Source: Cycas panzhihuaensis (Eukaryota; Cycadophyta). Taken from it: a stretch of DNA of 64,000 bases. Below the pieces are notes generated by a model. That model saw only the letters and a program-made list of their open reading frames with translations. It was not told where the DNA came from and ran no database searches. A program made the position numbers and the translations under genes. Within the stretch, counting starts at the first letter, position 1, and each line of letters starts with the position of its first letter. The stretch lies in assembly GCA_023213395.1 (NCBI GenBank), contig CM041465.1, forward strand, positions 26,977,741 through 27,041,740, given 5' to 3'. Below are positions 23,131 through 36,195 of this stretch, piece after piece.

Positions 23131-26100
23131 AAGAGAAGAAAGGAGGACAAGGAGGATGGGCAAGTAGTATGTCAGATCTTGGTGCGTTTCTGCAATCGGG
23201 TAGCCTGATGGATGTGCCTCTTAGGGGTGCCAGGTTCACCTGGTCCAATAGACGGCTAGGCCTCAATCATATTCAGTGTAGACTGGATAGGATGGTAATG
23301 AACTATGAATGGGCCTGCCACTTTGAAGGGGTGAAACCGAGACCTCCCGAAAGCTGGGTCGGACCACACGCCCCTCATCCTGGAGGGGTCTGCTCCATCC
23401 TCTTACAAAGGGGCGCCATTTCGATTCGAACTTATGTGGCTGAAACACCCAGATTTGATTGATAGGATACGGGAGTGGTGGGGTATCCAGGTAAAGGGTT
23501 GTGCCATGTTCAGATTCTCGAGGAAACTGAGCTGGGTTAAGAAACAAGTTAAAATTTGGAATAAGGAGGTCTTTGGAAATATCTTTGGCCATAAAGGCTT
23601 CCTGATGGAGAATTTAAAAGGGATAGAGGAGAGGATCCAGAGGGATGGAAGAACCCAGGAACTGGCCTATGAGGAGCTCTCAATTTCCAGAAAATATGAG
23701 GAAATGTTGGAAAGGGAGGAAATCTTCTGGAAACAGAAGTCCAGAGAGCAATGGATAAAGGAGGGGGACAGGAACACTAAGTTCTTCCACCTGTCAACTT
23801 TGAGACACAGGGCCCATAATAGGATAGCTAAGATTCGCAGCAAGGATGGGGTTGTGTATGAAGTGAGGATCGACGGCCAGACATGCGATGGATTACTTCA
23901 AGGGGCTATACATGTAACTGGGATGTAAGGATCCCGCCTCGTGGCTCTTCTACAATTCATCCCCAAAGTGATTTCGAGGAATGTAATAATAAACCGATGT
24001 AACCTTTCTCTCGTGAGGAGGTCGAGAGGGCCTTATTCAAGATGGGCCGAGATAAGGCCCCTAGGCCGGATGGCTTTCCTCCAGGTTTCTTTCAGGAGTA
24101 CTGGGAGATAATCAAGGATGATTCGATAATGGCGCTTAATGAATTTTTCAAAAGCGCACACTCAAGGAGTGGCAGCCACATTTCCGGGCGTTGATTCCAA
24201 AGAAGGAGGGAGTGGAAGCCATGGAAGATTTCAGACCAATTAGTCTGTGCAACGTCAAGTACAAGATTTTGGCTAAGGTGTCGGGCGAACTGCTTGAGAG
24301 TGTACCTCCCGGAGATTATTTCCCCAAATCAAGATGGGTTTGTGGGAGGAAGACAAATATCGGATGGTATCATAATTGTCCATGAGACCCTGCATTCGAC
24401 GAAGAACCACAAGGAAGGGGATGATCATTAAAATGACATGTCCAAAGCCTATGATGGTGGCTTGGGACCTCGATGGAGTGCCTTGAGGCTTTTGGTTTTG
24501 GGGAGGTTTGGAGGAGTAGATGAGATGTCAGATTTGTGGTTTCCTTCTGCTATTATCAACGGTAGATGACGCCCTTCTTTGTTGGTTCGAGGGGCTTGAG
24601 GCAAGGTGACCCCTTTCTCCCTTTCTGCTCATTATTATGGTCGAATTGTTAGGTCTGCATCGATGGAGGCCTGAGGGCGTGGAGGATTACAGTTTGAGAG
24701 CCTCTTCCGATCTGGATAATATTGTGCTTCATCAGTTTGTAGATGATAACATTTTTCTATGCAGAGCTTCTGGGAGAGGCTAAGGCCTTAAAATTGGGTC
24801 TCCAGGCATATGAAAAGGCTACAAATCAAGAAATAAATTTGAATAAAAGCGCGGTCTTGTTTATTAATACCCCGGAAAGACTTGTGGAAGGATTAGCGTA
24901 ATTTTAGAGATGGATAGAGGTTCTCTCCCAGCCTCCTACCTCGGTGCCCCTCTTTGTCGGAAAGTTGGGGAAGGAAATGTGGGACCCAAAGTGGTTAGTA
25001 GGTTTAACAGAAATTGGTCGGCCGGAAAGGGGCATTACTTAGTTACCGGAAGATACAACTATTAGTGGCTTCTTTGCAGAGTGCTCCGGTCTATCAAATG
25101 ACAGTCTTTAAAATACCGAGTAAGGTTATCTTTACCCTGGAAGGTATCATGAAGAGATTTCGGGTCGTGGGTTGAAGATAAAAGGAGATTTCACCTAGTG
25201 GCTTGGGAGAAGGTGTGCAGCCTAAGTGGGCTGGAGGTCTCTGCGTTAGAAGGTCGAGCTTTTTAACGAGGCTCTCTTGGCTAAGACGGGTGGAGACTCT
25301 ATAAAGAGGTCGGATCCAAGATGGGGAAAAATCTTAGCAAGGAAGTATCCGGGGATAACCACTTTTATTGGAGGAGGGGCTTTGTTTGAGGGGTCCCGGA
25401 TATGGAGAGCTATCAGTCATCGAGATCTCTTCTTGTGATGGTATGCGTTGGAAGTTGGGGACGGCGAGAGTATTAGGTTCGGGAAGATAGATGGTGCTGA
25501 CGCTTTAAATTAGAAGAGTGCCGAATGCCTGGATCTTGAAGAGGGAGGCCAGCGCTTTGGGCCCTATGTCAAGAACTATTGGGTTGGGGTTGGGAAGGAC
25601 AGGAAGTGGGGACCGCTTGGGGAGGTGCTTGGCCTCAAGGGATGACCGACAGGGTGAAAGAGATCTTAGATAATCAGTATATCCCTAAGAGGTCGTTTCT
25701 GGATTCCCTGATATGGCCTTCTTCGTCCACAGGTGTATACTCAGTTAAAACTAGCTACAACCTCAGAATGAGTAGAGAGGGTTGGGAAAGGAACGATTTG
25801 TCGGGCCGGGTTTGGAAGATGGGGTGCTTCCAAAATTGCACCTTTTGGTGGTTATGCCTCCAAAACAAGTTACTTACATTAGATAATCTTGTGAAGAGGG
25901 GCTTCTATCTGGTGAGTAGATGTGTTCTATGTAAATCGGATGTGGAAACCCCGGACCACCTCTGATCCACCGTCCCTATTCTGGAGGTCATTTGAGTGCT
26001 TTATGGTCCAGGATGGGGATAGCCCGGGTTTCTTCAGATTCTCCGAGGGAGCAATGGTCACTTTGGATCTCTCCCTTTAGAAGTAAAATCCTCACTAGAC

Positions 26101-26942
26101 TTTGGAAGATGTTCCTTCCTAGAGGTTCTTGGTTCATCCGGAAGGAACGAAACAGAGGATCTTCAAGATAAAGAGAAGGACAATGATGTCACGAAAGAGA
26201 TCGAAAAGGCCATCTTGGAAATGATGGTTAAATTAAAGGAGGAAAGGATACCCAGAGGAGGAAGATATTATTAAAGATCGGGTATCTCCCCCGGACAGTA
26301 GTCAAAACAAGGAGAAGAGATGTTAAGTGGCATCCTCCGGATGCTTCATGGGTAAAGTCAACTTTGATGGGTCTGAAGGCAACCCCATGAAGTGAGGGGG
26401 CCCTCTGCAGGGACCATGAAGGTAATTTGAGGTGGGCGTCATGAATATATGGGGGTTCAATCGAACCGTAAAGCCGAGGTTCGGGCTATGTTGAGGGCCA
26501 CTATTCTCACTGGAGGAGGAAAGTGGGCAAAAGGTGATATTAGAGGGGGATTCTATGTACGCTATAAAATGCTTGAAGGGGGAAGCGGATCCCGGGTGGG
26601 AAAGTGGAGATATTTTTAAGGATATTCGTGGATGTCTTTGGGGACAGAGGTGAGGTTCAGATCCAACACACTTATAGAGAAGGAAATGCGCAGATTGGTT
26701 GGCAAATTAGGTTGATTAATAAAAGATCAGAAGTTTGGAGAGAGGAGTTCCCAAGGAATTCATCGAGATCGGTCGTTGGATGCACAGATGGGCACGGAAA
26801 TAGGTGAAGGAAATCGAGCTTGGGCTAGACCATGGGCCTGTCATGGTCGGGCTTTTCTAAGCCTTATGGCCTTCTTTGCACGGGTTTGGGGACCTAGTTA
26901 AAACCCCTTGTAATACTATTTTTACCTTACCAAAAAAAAAAA
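23131..26942 (+). mobile_element. LINE-2: L1-type LINE, 5'-truncated and indel-rich
   Basis: A 3.8-kb copy ending in TTACC and a poly(A) run (26932-26942). It is flanked by a target duplication of up to 19 bp, aaagaaaaacataactaat, at 23112-23130 and 26940-26958, part of which overlaps the A tail. It starts inside the endonuclease domain, so ORF1 and about the first 170 residues of ORF2 are missing. It is homologous to LINE-1 but in the opposite orientation. The duplicated target is the edge of an element E LTR. Confidence 0.9.
23169..26807 (+). pseudogene. LINE-2 ORF2 remnant
   Basis: Pieces of ORF2 occur in several frames. The C-terminal endonuclease is at 23169-23330 (LRGARFTWSNRRLG). The inter-domain linker is at 23434-23928 (RKLSWVKKQVKIWNKEVFGN and EGDRNTKFFHLS). 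RT pieces follow at 24030-25000 (EDFRPISLCNVKYKI, then QFVDDNIF near 24730). The zf-RVT region is at 25579-25965, ending CVLCKSDVETPDHL, and a damaged RNase H lies at about 26330-26800 (VNFDGSEGNP, HTYREGNAQ). Each junction needs a frameshift, so this copy has decayed by small deletions, unlike LINE-1. Confidence 0.88.
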
Positions 26943-27112
26943 GAAAAACATAACTAATGTGGAATACTCATTAATGATGTGAAATATTATCTCTCTCTCT
27001 GTATGAATATTTGGTAACTGCTTACTACATGTAATCCATTTGTCACTTTACAAAGAAGAGGAAATGACATATAGCCCTTATTAATTAATAAATTAATGTC
27101 CTAGATATAACA
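26942..27112 (-). repeat. Element E 3' LTR
   Basis: About 171 bp, from agaaaaacata to gatataaca, aligning with 39628-39841. The CT run here is only about 11 bp (26990-27000). The next bases, read on minus as TTTAAGAGAA, serve as the polypurine tract. Confidence 0.8.
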
Positions 27113-27114
27113 TT

Positions 27115-28002
27115 CTCTTAAACTAAGTCTATTTTAAAAAAAATAAAATTTGTCTTTATAGAGAGGCTTAGTTAATATGTCTATAACTTGTTCATTGTTG
27201 TATAGTATATTAGATCTATTTCCTTGTTCTGCACCTTTTCCTAGATGAAATGATGATGCACTTCAATGTGTTTAGTTCGTGTATGAAAGACTAGATTCTT
27301 TGTCATCTTTATTACACTTTGGTTATCATAAGAAAGAGTTATTAGACCATTTTATTACTAATTTAGATCTGTTAGCAACTGTCTCAGCCATATTGCTTCA
27401 TAAGAAGTGCTCACAACTGATTTGTATTATACTTCTATCAATGATAAAGCAACAGTTGGTTATCATTTACTGCTCCAAGATACTATTGTTGATCCAAGAA
27501 GAAAGTAATATCGTATGGTTGATTTCCTTTTTTATTTATCTCCAGCCTAATCATAATTATTGTATCTAATTAGTTTTCTTAATTTATTTATTCTATATGT
27601 AAGTTCTAGATCTGAGGTACCTTTTAAATATCTGAGTATCCTTTTAGTTACTCTCTAATGGATCATTTTAGGTCTTACATATACTTGGAAATTACTCTGA
27701 TAGAATATGAGATATCAAGTCTAGTAGCAACAAGATAGATTAGGCTTCTAACTAATTGCCTATACAAGTTTATATTGACTGAAGCTTCTCCTATATTTAG
27801 AGTTAAATAATAGTCAATTTCTATTGGAGTTGGACAACTATCGTAATCTTCCATTTTAAATTTCATTAGCAAATTATTAATATATTTATTTTGTAACAAA
27901 GTGATTAAGTCCTCCTTTTGTTTTACTTCTATACTAAGATGGTAACTTAAAAATACCAAGTCAATCATTTAAAAACCCTTTTTCAGTTGGGTTTTTATGG
28001 TT
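27115..28002 (-). pseudogene. Element E pol, RT end and RNase H
   Basis: On the minus strand this holds the C-terminal copia RT and RNase H, with many stops. Recognisable segments are FLSYHLSIEV (28-kb end), QNKYINNLLMKFKMEDYDSCPTP and, near the end, DILTKPLYKDKF, the usual RNase H tail before the polypurine tract. It continues the RT that was split by element B; the gtgat duplication marks the cut. Confidence 0.8.
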
Positions 28003-28007
28003 GTGAT

Positions 28008-28334
28008 TGAAGATTGCAATGGAGATAGAGCAGAGTATGTACAAAGACAAATCAATCCATATTGAAAAACCATATTCACATTCATATTTCAATCTATGTT
28101 GAAGAGCATAATAACAAATTTACATTGAATGGTGATGTTGAAGAACACCAGGGTTTTGAGACCCAAAATATTTATTTGGCAGGTGGGTAAGAGTCATCCT
28201 CAACCTAGAAATCAAAATATAATAACAAAATAAGCAACTTAATAAAATAAAATTACCTTTTTCTTAAATGTCAGCTCGTATCGTTCCAAGATACCTTTGC
28301 ACATAAATTAATGTAATGAACATTAGGTCTAACA
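28008..28334 (-). repeat. Element B 3' LTR
   Basis: 327 bp, plus ends tgaagattgc and ggtctaaca. Next to it on minus lies the polypurine tract TATGGGGGAGAA (28335-28346). A TATA-like AAATAAATATTTTGGG occurs on the minus strand near 28165-28180. Confidence 0.88.
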
Positions 28335-28430
28335 TTCTCCCCCATAATGTTCATTATGTAAAATGCCAAACTTTTCCTTGAATTTATGAAACTTATACTT
28401 TAAGAAAACTTTAGGAGAGATATTAAACAC

Positions 28431-29050
28431 TTATCTATTAGCTTTGCCACCATCCTTAAAGTGATCATCAACTTGCATTAATGTCCTTGTAATATAGTCT
28501 TCTTTAACAAAGTCTAGTTAATGTGACTTCAAAACTTGATTTGAATGAGTGGGTGTGGCTTCTTTAAGATATTTATCTTCTTAACCTTTTACCTTATTGG
28601 AGTTAATCAAGTCAAAAGTATATATAACCTCATCAAATATAACAATGTAATCACTAATTTTGTTGGAGTCATCAACATTAGCTAATGCATTATTGTCAAC
28701 CTACTCTATCATCTGTCCCACATGAAAAACATCATCAATATAATTAGTTTTATCTCATTCTATAGTGTCTCCCCTATAAACTAATTCTAAGGAATCCCAT
28801 GCAATTTTAGATATGGTCATTTTGCTTATACTAGTGAATATAGTGTCATTTAATGCACAAAGCATTAAGGCTAAAGTCTTATAATTTGTTCTCATATTTC
28901 TTTAAATTTTGGTTTGTCTTCTAAGTAACAATCTTTTAGAAACTTCCAAAGAGCATTTGTAATAAAATATGACTTCATTACTTTACTCCAAATTTAATAA
29001 TTAGTTCCATAGAATATGGGAAAGCTTATATTACCAATGTTCATTACCAT
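28431..29050 (-). pseudogene. Element B Gag-like ORF, broken
   Basis: Homologue of the Gag-like ORFs of A and C. From an ATG at 29050 the minus strand gives FPIFYGTNY, YFITNALWKFLKDCYLEDK, ALMLCALNDTIF and MTISKIAWDSLELVYRGDT, the UBN2-like Gag pattern. The C-terminal part is unusual, with VDDSNKISDYIVIFDEVIYTFDLI and EATPTHSNQ, ending near MQVDDHFKDGGKANR. At least one frameshift (after LEDKPKFKE) and several stops are present. No zinc knuckle is seen. Confidence 0.72.
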
Positions 29051-31875
29051 TGTAAAGAACTTAAATACATAATATGAAAAGTATGGTCTTAATGAATAAA
29101 TAAAAATCCTTTTAACCTTTAATGAGAAAATAATTTAAAATATGTAATAAATCTCCTTTCATATGAACTTTCAATAAGATTCCTTCTTAATCAATGAAAA
29201 ATAATTTAGCAATAATAGGAATATGTATATTTTCAAATAAAAAAAGAATGAATCCACCCCTTTTAAATGAAGCAAATATAGATCAATAATTTTTTTAAAA
29301 TGATATAAGATAAGCCTTAGGACAATGAACAACTTGAAAAATAATAATCTCTTTCAAGTTAATTTTTAAATCAATGAGATTCTTTCTTAACACAGAAAAG
29401 AAGGTAATCTTAAGATATGTTCCCTTTTGAAACAAATATAAAGATTAAATAATCCCTTTTCAAATAAAATCAATGAATTCACCTTTCAAATGAAGTATAT
29501 AAATGAAATAACAAGCTTTTAATATAACTCAAATAATCTCTAAAAGGAAATAGACTTTAATAGAGAGCTAAAAAGGAGCAAATTAAGCCTTATATTTGTT
29601 TCACTATATAGTTGAATACACTAAGAATAAATGAACAATAAATATTCTTCTATATAAATCCCTTTTAGTCCAAAGAAAAATATAAAATATGTTATGAATA
29701 TAACCTTGAAATATGCTATTTTATTTGACCTTGAATGCAGTTTTAAAAGTATCCCTTTTAAAGATAAATTAACTTAAAAAAATAAGTGGAATAAGCTTGA
29801 AATGAGCTTAAATTTAAAATAAATAAACCATAGAATGTAATAACATCTTTAAAAATAAAGATATTAAGAATTAGAGAGCACTGGTTTGAAGAATTTGCTT
29901 CCAAAAGCTTCCTTCTCCTTCAAGAGGCTAAAATATGACTAAATAGCTACAAAATGTAATTGTGTGCTTTTAAAAATAGATAAAAATTATCAACAATAGA
30001 TTAGCAGCTTAATATTATGTAAGTATGCTAAGTTAGAATGAAAAAATAACTTAAAATAGTTGAAAACAAGTCAAACTATGTCCAATCAGAAGCCCTAACT
30101 TCACTAGCCTTAAAACCCTATAAAACAATTTCAAATCTTATTAAAACCCACTTTAATACATAGACAATCAAAATACTTTTTTAATAGATTCATCTATTTA
30201 AAAAATAGACTCCTAGATCAAAAGTTATAATGAAAATAGTATACAGACCCTTTTATAGCAAACAAATGAAAAAGTGGGGGGGGGGGGTTAAGCCCCTTAA
30301 ACAAGAGGCCCCTAGCCACGTGGGGGCCAATATGACAAACCAAAGGGGGCTATAGATTTTAAAACTTATTAAAAATTATTAAATTGGTTTAAAACTAAAA
30401 TCATAAAAAATGGTTAATAAAAGATTGAAATATACCCCTTATAAAGTTAAAACATGGTCACGTGGGGCTCAAAGTGACCAGTCATTGATGTGAGGGGCTT
30501 AACTCGAAAACCACATGGGCGGATTTCAACCTATATCAATTTTAATTAAACTTTATAAAAACATTAGAAAAAAAAATATGTTTTGAATGAAATTAAATGC
30601 ATGATAACATGCAATGAGTAGAGGCAAGATCTGGATAAACTCAGGGATATAATCGATCAAAAGTTGATCGAAACTAATATGGACAGGGGCACATTGATCA
30701 ATCACTTCTAAATATATATATTTTCATAGAAAATATTAAATAAATAAAAGGAAAAAAAGAAAAAAAATATTTTGAAAGTGACAAAGGTAGGAGCCGATTC
30801 AAGTTCACAAAGTAGATCTATGTGACATGAGCAGTCTAAAATTGGCAGTGTAGATCAAACACTACAAATACTTCATAGAAAATATACTTATAGAATTAAA
30901 AAAAGAAAAATACAAACTTATTAAGTGATGGCTAGTGGCAAATAGTGGTGTTTAAATTAGGGTGAAATAATGAGATGCGAGACGACTGTCCCTCTACTTT
31001 TTGTTCCTAGCATATATAGAAGTTGGCACAAAGGCATATCTTGATCTTCAAGGGAATATTACCTCTAGTAGATTGGCCTAACAGAGAGTACCAAGTCGAG
31101 TCCACGTAGAGAGAAAGGTTACGAGGTCTTCTTTCTTAACTATGAATCCTCTGCCATAACTATCTATGGTCTAGTTCAGAAACACACAATACATCTCTCT
31201 TTGACTCTAGATGAGGTTTCTATGTTAGCTATTATTTGTACAACAACCCACTTGCTCAAAAGAGTAAGGAAATAAATTTGAGAATGACTATAGTCTAATG
31301 CTTTACAAAGGTAGGTTTTGGTATGAACAAAGGTGACCAGTTGTTCATAGATTCGAGTACAATGTAAAATATGCACTCATCAATATGGACCACTTGCCTG
31401 CTTGGCTTTTACCTATTATCCGCAAGCACCACATGAGTGCAGAGTAGGTCTCGACTATTACTGGCATCTCTAAACTAGTGTATCTTCTTACGATACTTCC
31501 AAATGTTGGATATGAGCAGAATTAATTGAGTGTTTATTATTGCTATGATGCAAAAGGCCCCACTACATTTCTAGAGATGAGATTGCAAATGGTATTTATC
31601 AAAGAATAAGCTTGGAAAGAGAATTGAATGAAACAGAGGATTTATACTTGCCCTATTCTAAAGAAAATACTGGAATAACAACTGGTAAGTGGATACCAGT
31701 AAGACACACTAGTTGAGTTTTGGGAGCTATATCTCCTTTTGGAGAAGATGAAATTACAAACTGTTTTCTCTATTCGGTAGATGAGGCCACTAAGAATCCA
31801 ATGAGTAGTTATATGTTGTACTTTCATTAGGTGTATAAGGAGCTAGAATCTACACAGTCAAATGTCAATAAGATG
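29051..31875 (-). other. Element B non-coding leader
   Basis: AT-rich, no coding content. A G run lies at about 30276-30288, and the segment aaaaaatagactcctagatc near 30197, shared with element C, lies here. Confidence 0.65.
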
Positions 31876-31887
31876 ACTTTAATACCA
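31876..31887 (-). other. Element B primer-binding site (degraded)
   Basis: The minus strand reads TGGTATTAAAGT two bases inside the 5' LTR, a tRNA-iMet-type site with C-to-T and G-to-A-like differences. Confidence 0.65.
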
Positions 31888-31889
31888 AA

Positions 31890-32219
31890 TGGAGATTGCA
31901 ATGGAGATAGAGCAGAGCAGGTGCAAATGTAAATCAATCCATACTGAAAACTATATTCATATTCATATTTCAATCTATGTTGAAGAGCATGATAACAATT
32001 TTATATTAAGCAATGGTATTAAAGAACACCAGGGTTTTAAGACCCAAAATATTTATTCAGGAGGTGTGCAGGAGCCCTCCTCAAACTAGAATTTAAAATA
32101 TAATAAAAAAATAAGAAACTTAATAAAATAATATTACCTTTTCTCCAATGCCATCTCGCATGGTTCCAAGATGCCTTTGCACACATGTTAAGTTAATGTA
32201 ATGAACATTAGCTCTAACA
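31890..32219 (-). repeat. Element B 5' LTR
   Basis: 330 bp, plus ends tggagattgc and agctctaaca. It pairs with 28008-28334. Confidence 0.88.
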
Positions 32220-32224
32220 GTGAT

Positions 32225-34150
32225 GGATTCTATATCACTGCATAATACACAACAATTATAGTGGTTAGTCATTAGTTTCTTTTTATATATAAACTAGGAT
32301 ATGATTCATATCTCTATAAAAGATTATATATAAGATACTTATCCAATTTGGCATACTAGGGCCTTGGAGCTTGTTTTAGCCCATATAGAGCCTTCTTTAG
32401 TCTACATACAAGATGTTCTTACCTATTGTGAATATATCCTTCTAGTTACTGCATGTAGACTTCTTCCTCAAGATCTCCATTTAAGAAGGCACTTTTTACA
32501 TCCAACTGATAGACTTTCTAATTTTGTTGTACAATTAAGGCGATTACCATTCTCATAGATTCAATGTTGCTATTTGTGAGAAGGTTTCATCATAGTCTTT
32601 CTTGTAGTTTGAGTGTATTCCTTAGCTACCAATCTTGCTTTGTATTTTTCTATTCACCTATTGGAGTTTTCTTTTATTTTGTACACCCATTTGTAATTGA
32701 TAATTGGTTTGTTTGTAGGTGGTTCAACTAGTTTCCTTGTTTTATTCTTAAAAATGGCTTCCATTTATATATCCATTGCCAATTTCCACTCAGTATATTA
32801 ACTTGCCTCCTCATATGATTAGGGTTCAATTGAAAAAATAAAGCTTGATGCTTTTGGGATTTAGTCTTATGATCAAATATATCACCTTTTGCTCCTTCTA
32901 CTATTTAAGATACCATTTAGGTATTCTTTTTGGAGGGTGTCCTACTTTCTTCTTCTTCTTCAAGACTTAGTTCTCTGATAGTTGAAGGAGCTCTTTTTTA
33001 TTATTCTTCTTCTTTTGTTTCTATATCTTTAGATGTGATTGTAGAGATGCCTTGAGGATGAGGGATTACTATAAGAGATTCTTTTGTAGACACTTCAATT
33101 TCCTGATGTATTACTAGACTTATAACAATGTCTTGCTTATTAAAGACAACATCCCTACTTACATAGCCTTTTTTTGTATTGGGGACTATGCATATGCATG
33201 CCTTTGATTTTTTTATTGTAGCCTATCATTATGTATTCTATGCTTTTGTAATCAAGTTTTAATCTTTTCTTATTAGGAATATGAATAAAAGCTTAGTAAC
33301 CAAAGATTTTTAGATTACTTACATTAGGTTTATACCCCATCTATGCTTCTTCTAGAGTTACATTATTCGAAGCTTGAGTTGGTCTCTAATTTATCAGATA
33401 AACTGTTTTATTTATAACTTCTACCTAATAATTCTTTAAAAATTGGCTATCCTAAATCAGGCTTTGATCTATCTCCATAATGGTTCTATTTATTCACTCT
33501 ACTACACTATTTGATTAAGGAATATAAGGAGTTGTTATTTGTTAATGTATCCCATGAGTCATATAAAATAACTAAAATTATTTTAATGTGTATTATCCTC
33601 TACCATCGAACTTGATGTATTTCAATTTGTTCTCATATTCTAGCTCTACCTTTAGCTTTAAACTCTTTAAATCTATCAAATGATTTAGCTTTACTATAGA
33701 GGAAGTATATCCAAACTTTTTTAGAAAAGTCATTAATGAATGTAAAAAAATACCTTACTCTATTGAGTGAGCTTGTGGTAATCAACTTATAAAGATTAAA
33801 ATATACTAATTCTAATTTATTTTGAGCATGCCATTTATTTCTTTGAAATGGAAAATGATGTTGTTTACCAAGTAAACAACCTTTGAAGATAAAGGAATGA
33901 AATGTCATATTTGGAAGCCCATCAACCATATTTAAAATTTTTAATAATTTCAATCTATTAGAAGAGATAAACCTATATTTCAAATATTAGAGTTTATTAT
34001 TATTAAAATTTACAACAATAAAAGATTTTACATCATATTTTGTAATTATAGGATTAGAAAGTAATTTATAGAGATAGTTGCTTTCTATGCCTCTAGAAAT
34101 TACAATTCCTCCCCTTTTCATATTTAGAATATGAGAAAACTCATTTTCAT
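32225..34150 (-). pseudogene. Element E pol, integrase and RT start
   Basis: On the minus strand this holds integrase pieces, then the N-terminal RT. Visible segments include FTFINDFSKKVWIYFL (about 33740), TPYIPQSN (about 33520), YLINQRPTQ (about 33400), NVSNLKIFGY and IHIPNKKRLKLDYKSIEYIMIGY (about 33330-33210). The RT region (about 32800-32240) corresponds in order and wording to 62800-62300 of element G. Stops and apparent frameshifts are frequent. E and G belong to related copia families. Confidence 0.75.
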
Positions 34151-34449
34151 CAAAGATGGTCCTTAGTCTTTTCTTCTTGAGTTCAGAGACTAAAAGAAGA
34201 TTTTTTTTTAATCCTAGGATAAATAGAATATTACTAATTTTTTACACTTTTCTTTTAATCTCAACTGCTATTGTTCTAATCCCTTGAATATTAAGAGGAT
34301 ATTTGTTCCTTAACTCGATTGATTTATCGAAAAAGTAGGGATTTAGGGATTCAAACCATTCTCTTTAACTTTTCATGTGACTGGATGCTCTTGAATCCAT
34401 GTACCAAACATCTTCATCTTTAGTGTAGGCAATGAGTACAACTATGAAA

Positions 34450-35124
34450 GCAGTTTACTAGAAAAATATCCTAGTCTCCCATAATTAAAACATATTTTGA
34501 TCATACTATGGATTGATTTCTAATGTCAAGAGCCATACCATGACCTCTAGAAGGAGACTGTCCTCAACCTCTAGGATTAAAGTTGAGTTTGGATAAGAAG
34601 TCCTCTTTAATCTATGTCTCTTATTCATATCTTTTGTTTCTTTACTCTTACCTAGGTAGAAGACGTATTAATATTTCAAGAGACATAGTTGTAGTCTAAT
34701 TATTATTAGTTATAGAGTTCACCATATTATCAAATGACTTTGGAAGCTTGTTTATAATCATTTATACAAGTTCCTATTTAAGAAGATAGGCTTTAACACT
34801 CACTAAATCATTCCTAATTTATGTGACTCTATGAATAAATTTTGAAACATTTTCTTTTTCTCTTATATGTAGTTTATATAGTTCTTCCTTTAAAGCTATA
34901 ATCCTAGGTTTATTTCTCTGATTGTAGAGATTAGAAATGGCTTCTAACTATCCTCACAAGAATTCGACCCTTTAACATACACTAGAAGAGGGTTTGAGAT
35001 GGATAATTTTAAAATTATTACACTTGCATTATTTCTATCATCCCAATTGGGCTAGTCAAGAGCATTCTTTGGTCTTTTTTCTCTCCATGTTACTATATCA
35101 TAGGTATTTTTAGCCCTCAATAGG
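34450..35124 (-). pseudogene. Element E Gag, main part (downstream of the element C insertion)
   Basis: Minus-strand Gag pieces with several stops: VTWREKRPKNAL, NASVIILKLSISNPLLVYVKG, LKEELYKLHIREKENVSKFIHRV. This is the copia Gag pattern of a short-repeat-free capsid region. The upstream end stops at the gtttt duplication of element C (35125-35129) and resumes at 38866. Confidence 0.65.
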
Positions 35125-35129
35125 GTTTT

Positions 35130-35454
35130 TGAAGGTTTGAATCAAGGAAACATAGCGGAGTGATACATAAGTAATTAATCCATTATAGCATAAACATAAT
35201 AATCTTTGTATTCAATCCATCTTTGAGAGAGTATTACAAAATATCCATTAAGGAGGTGGTGTTGATGCACACCAAGGTTTACAACTCTATAGCATAAATA
35301 TTCGAGAGGAGGGCATGAGCCCTCCTCAACCTTGAATTCAAATTACATTAAAATAATACAAAGCATAAAATAAACAAACTTAACTTACCGTTAACTTACC
35401 CTTAAGCTATGTGCACCTAATGTGGGGCTTAGGTGATGAGAATTAACCCCAACA
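35130..35454 (-). repeat. Element C 3' LTR
   Basis: 325 bp, plus ends tgaaggtttg and accccaaca. The adjacent minus-strand tract TAAGGGGGAGTA (35455-35466) is the polypurine tract. The LTR contains an extra ttaacttaccg-type duplication relative to its partner. Confidence 0.88.
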
Positions 35455-35539
35455 TACTCCCCCTTAATGGTCATTATATATATCTTTGACTTTTCTTTGA
35501 ATTTGTGGTATATGTATTTGAGGAAAACTTTGAGAGAGT

Positions 35540-36195
35540 GATTAAACACATATACTTTAGCTTTGTCTTCATCTTCCTTGATGTGATCATTAACCTGCAT
35601 CATTATCCTTGTAAAGTAGTTTCCTTCAATATAGTATGATTCAAGTGATCTCTAAGTAGGTGTGGCTTGCTTCGAATAGAGAAAAGTGGCTTTATCTTTT
35701 ACTTTATCTTCTTGATCCTTTGTCTTATGAGAATCAATCAAATCATAGGTACATACAACATCATCAAGTACAACAATATAATCATCCATTTTATTTGAGT
35801 CATCAACATTAGCCTTTTCAATATAAAATATTTGCTTTATCATCCGTCTCACATGTACAACATCATCAACATAGTTAAATTCATTCAAATCTAAGGTTTC
35901 AGGTTTCTCCCCCATAAATTGATTCTAGTGTATCCCAAATAGATTTGGATGTAGTTAACTCACTAACATTAATTAATACATCATCATTTATTATACTAAA
36001 GATTAATGCTTTGACTTCATTATCCTTTCTTAAGTTTTCTTTAAAATTTTGTTCATCTTCTAAGTAACTATATTCAACAAATTTCCAAAGGTTATTTTCA
36101 CTAAGATGTGTTTTTAACAAGTCTTTCTAAATGTGAAAATTAGTCCCATCAAATGTGGGAATTAACACATCATCTAGATAAGTTGCTATTTATAA
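35540..36195 (-). pseudogene. Element C Gag-like ORF, broken
   Basis: Minus-strand ORF with the UBN2-like pattern: IPTFDGTNFHI, LSENNLWKFVEYSYLEDEQN, ALIFSIINDDVLINVSELTTSKSIWDTLESIYGGE. After one frameshift near 35905 the C-terminal half follows: NEFNYVDDVVHVRRMIKQIF, VDDSNKMDDYIVVLDDVVCTY, KQATPT and VNDHIKEDEDKAKVY. The same two-part build is present in A and B. It has the fewest disruptions of the three and is the best template for comparing them. No zinc knuckle or protease motif. Confidence 0.75.

Larger units (their letters stand above)
28008..32219 (-). mobile_element. Element B: non-autonomous LTR retrotransposon, same group as A
   Basis: 4.2 kb, LTRs at 28008-28334 and 31890-32219, flanked by gtgat (28003-28007 and 32220-32224). 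Orientation is minus: primer site inside the right LTR and polypurine tract inside the left. A long non-coding leader (about 29051-31875) is followed by a Gag-like ORF (about 28431-29050). No pol genes. It is inserted in the RT gene of element E. Confidence 0.9.
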
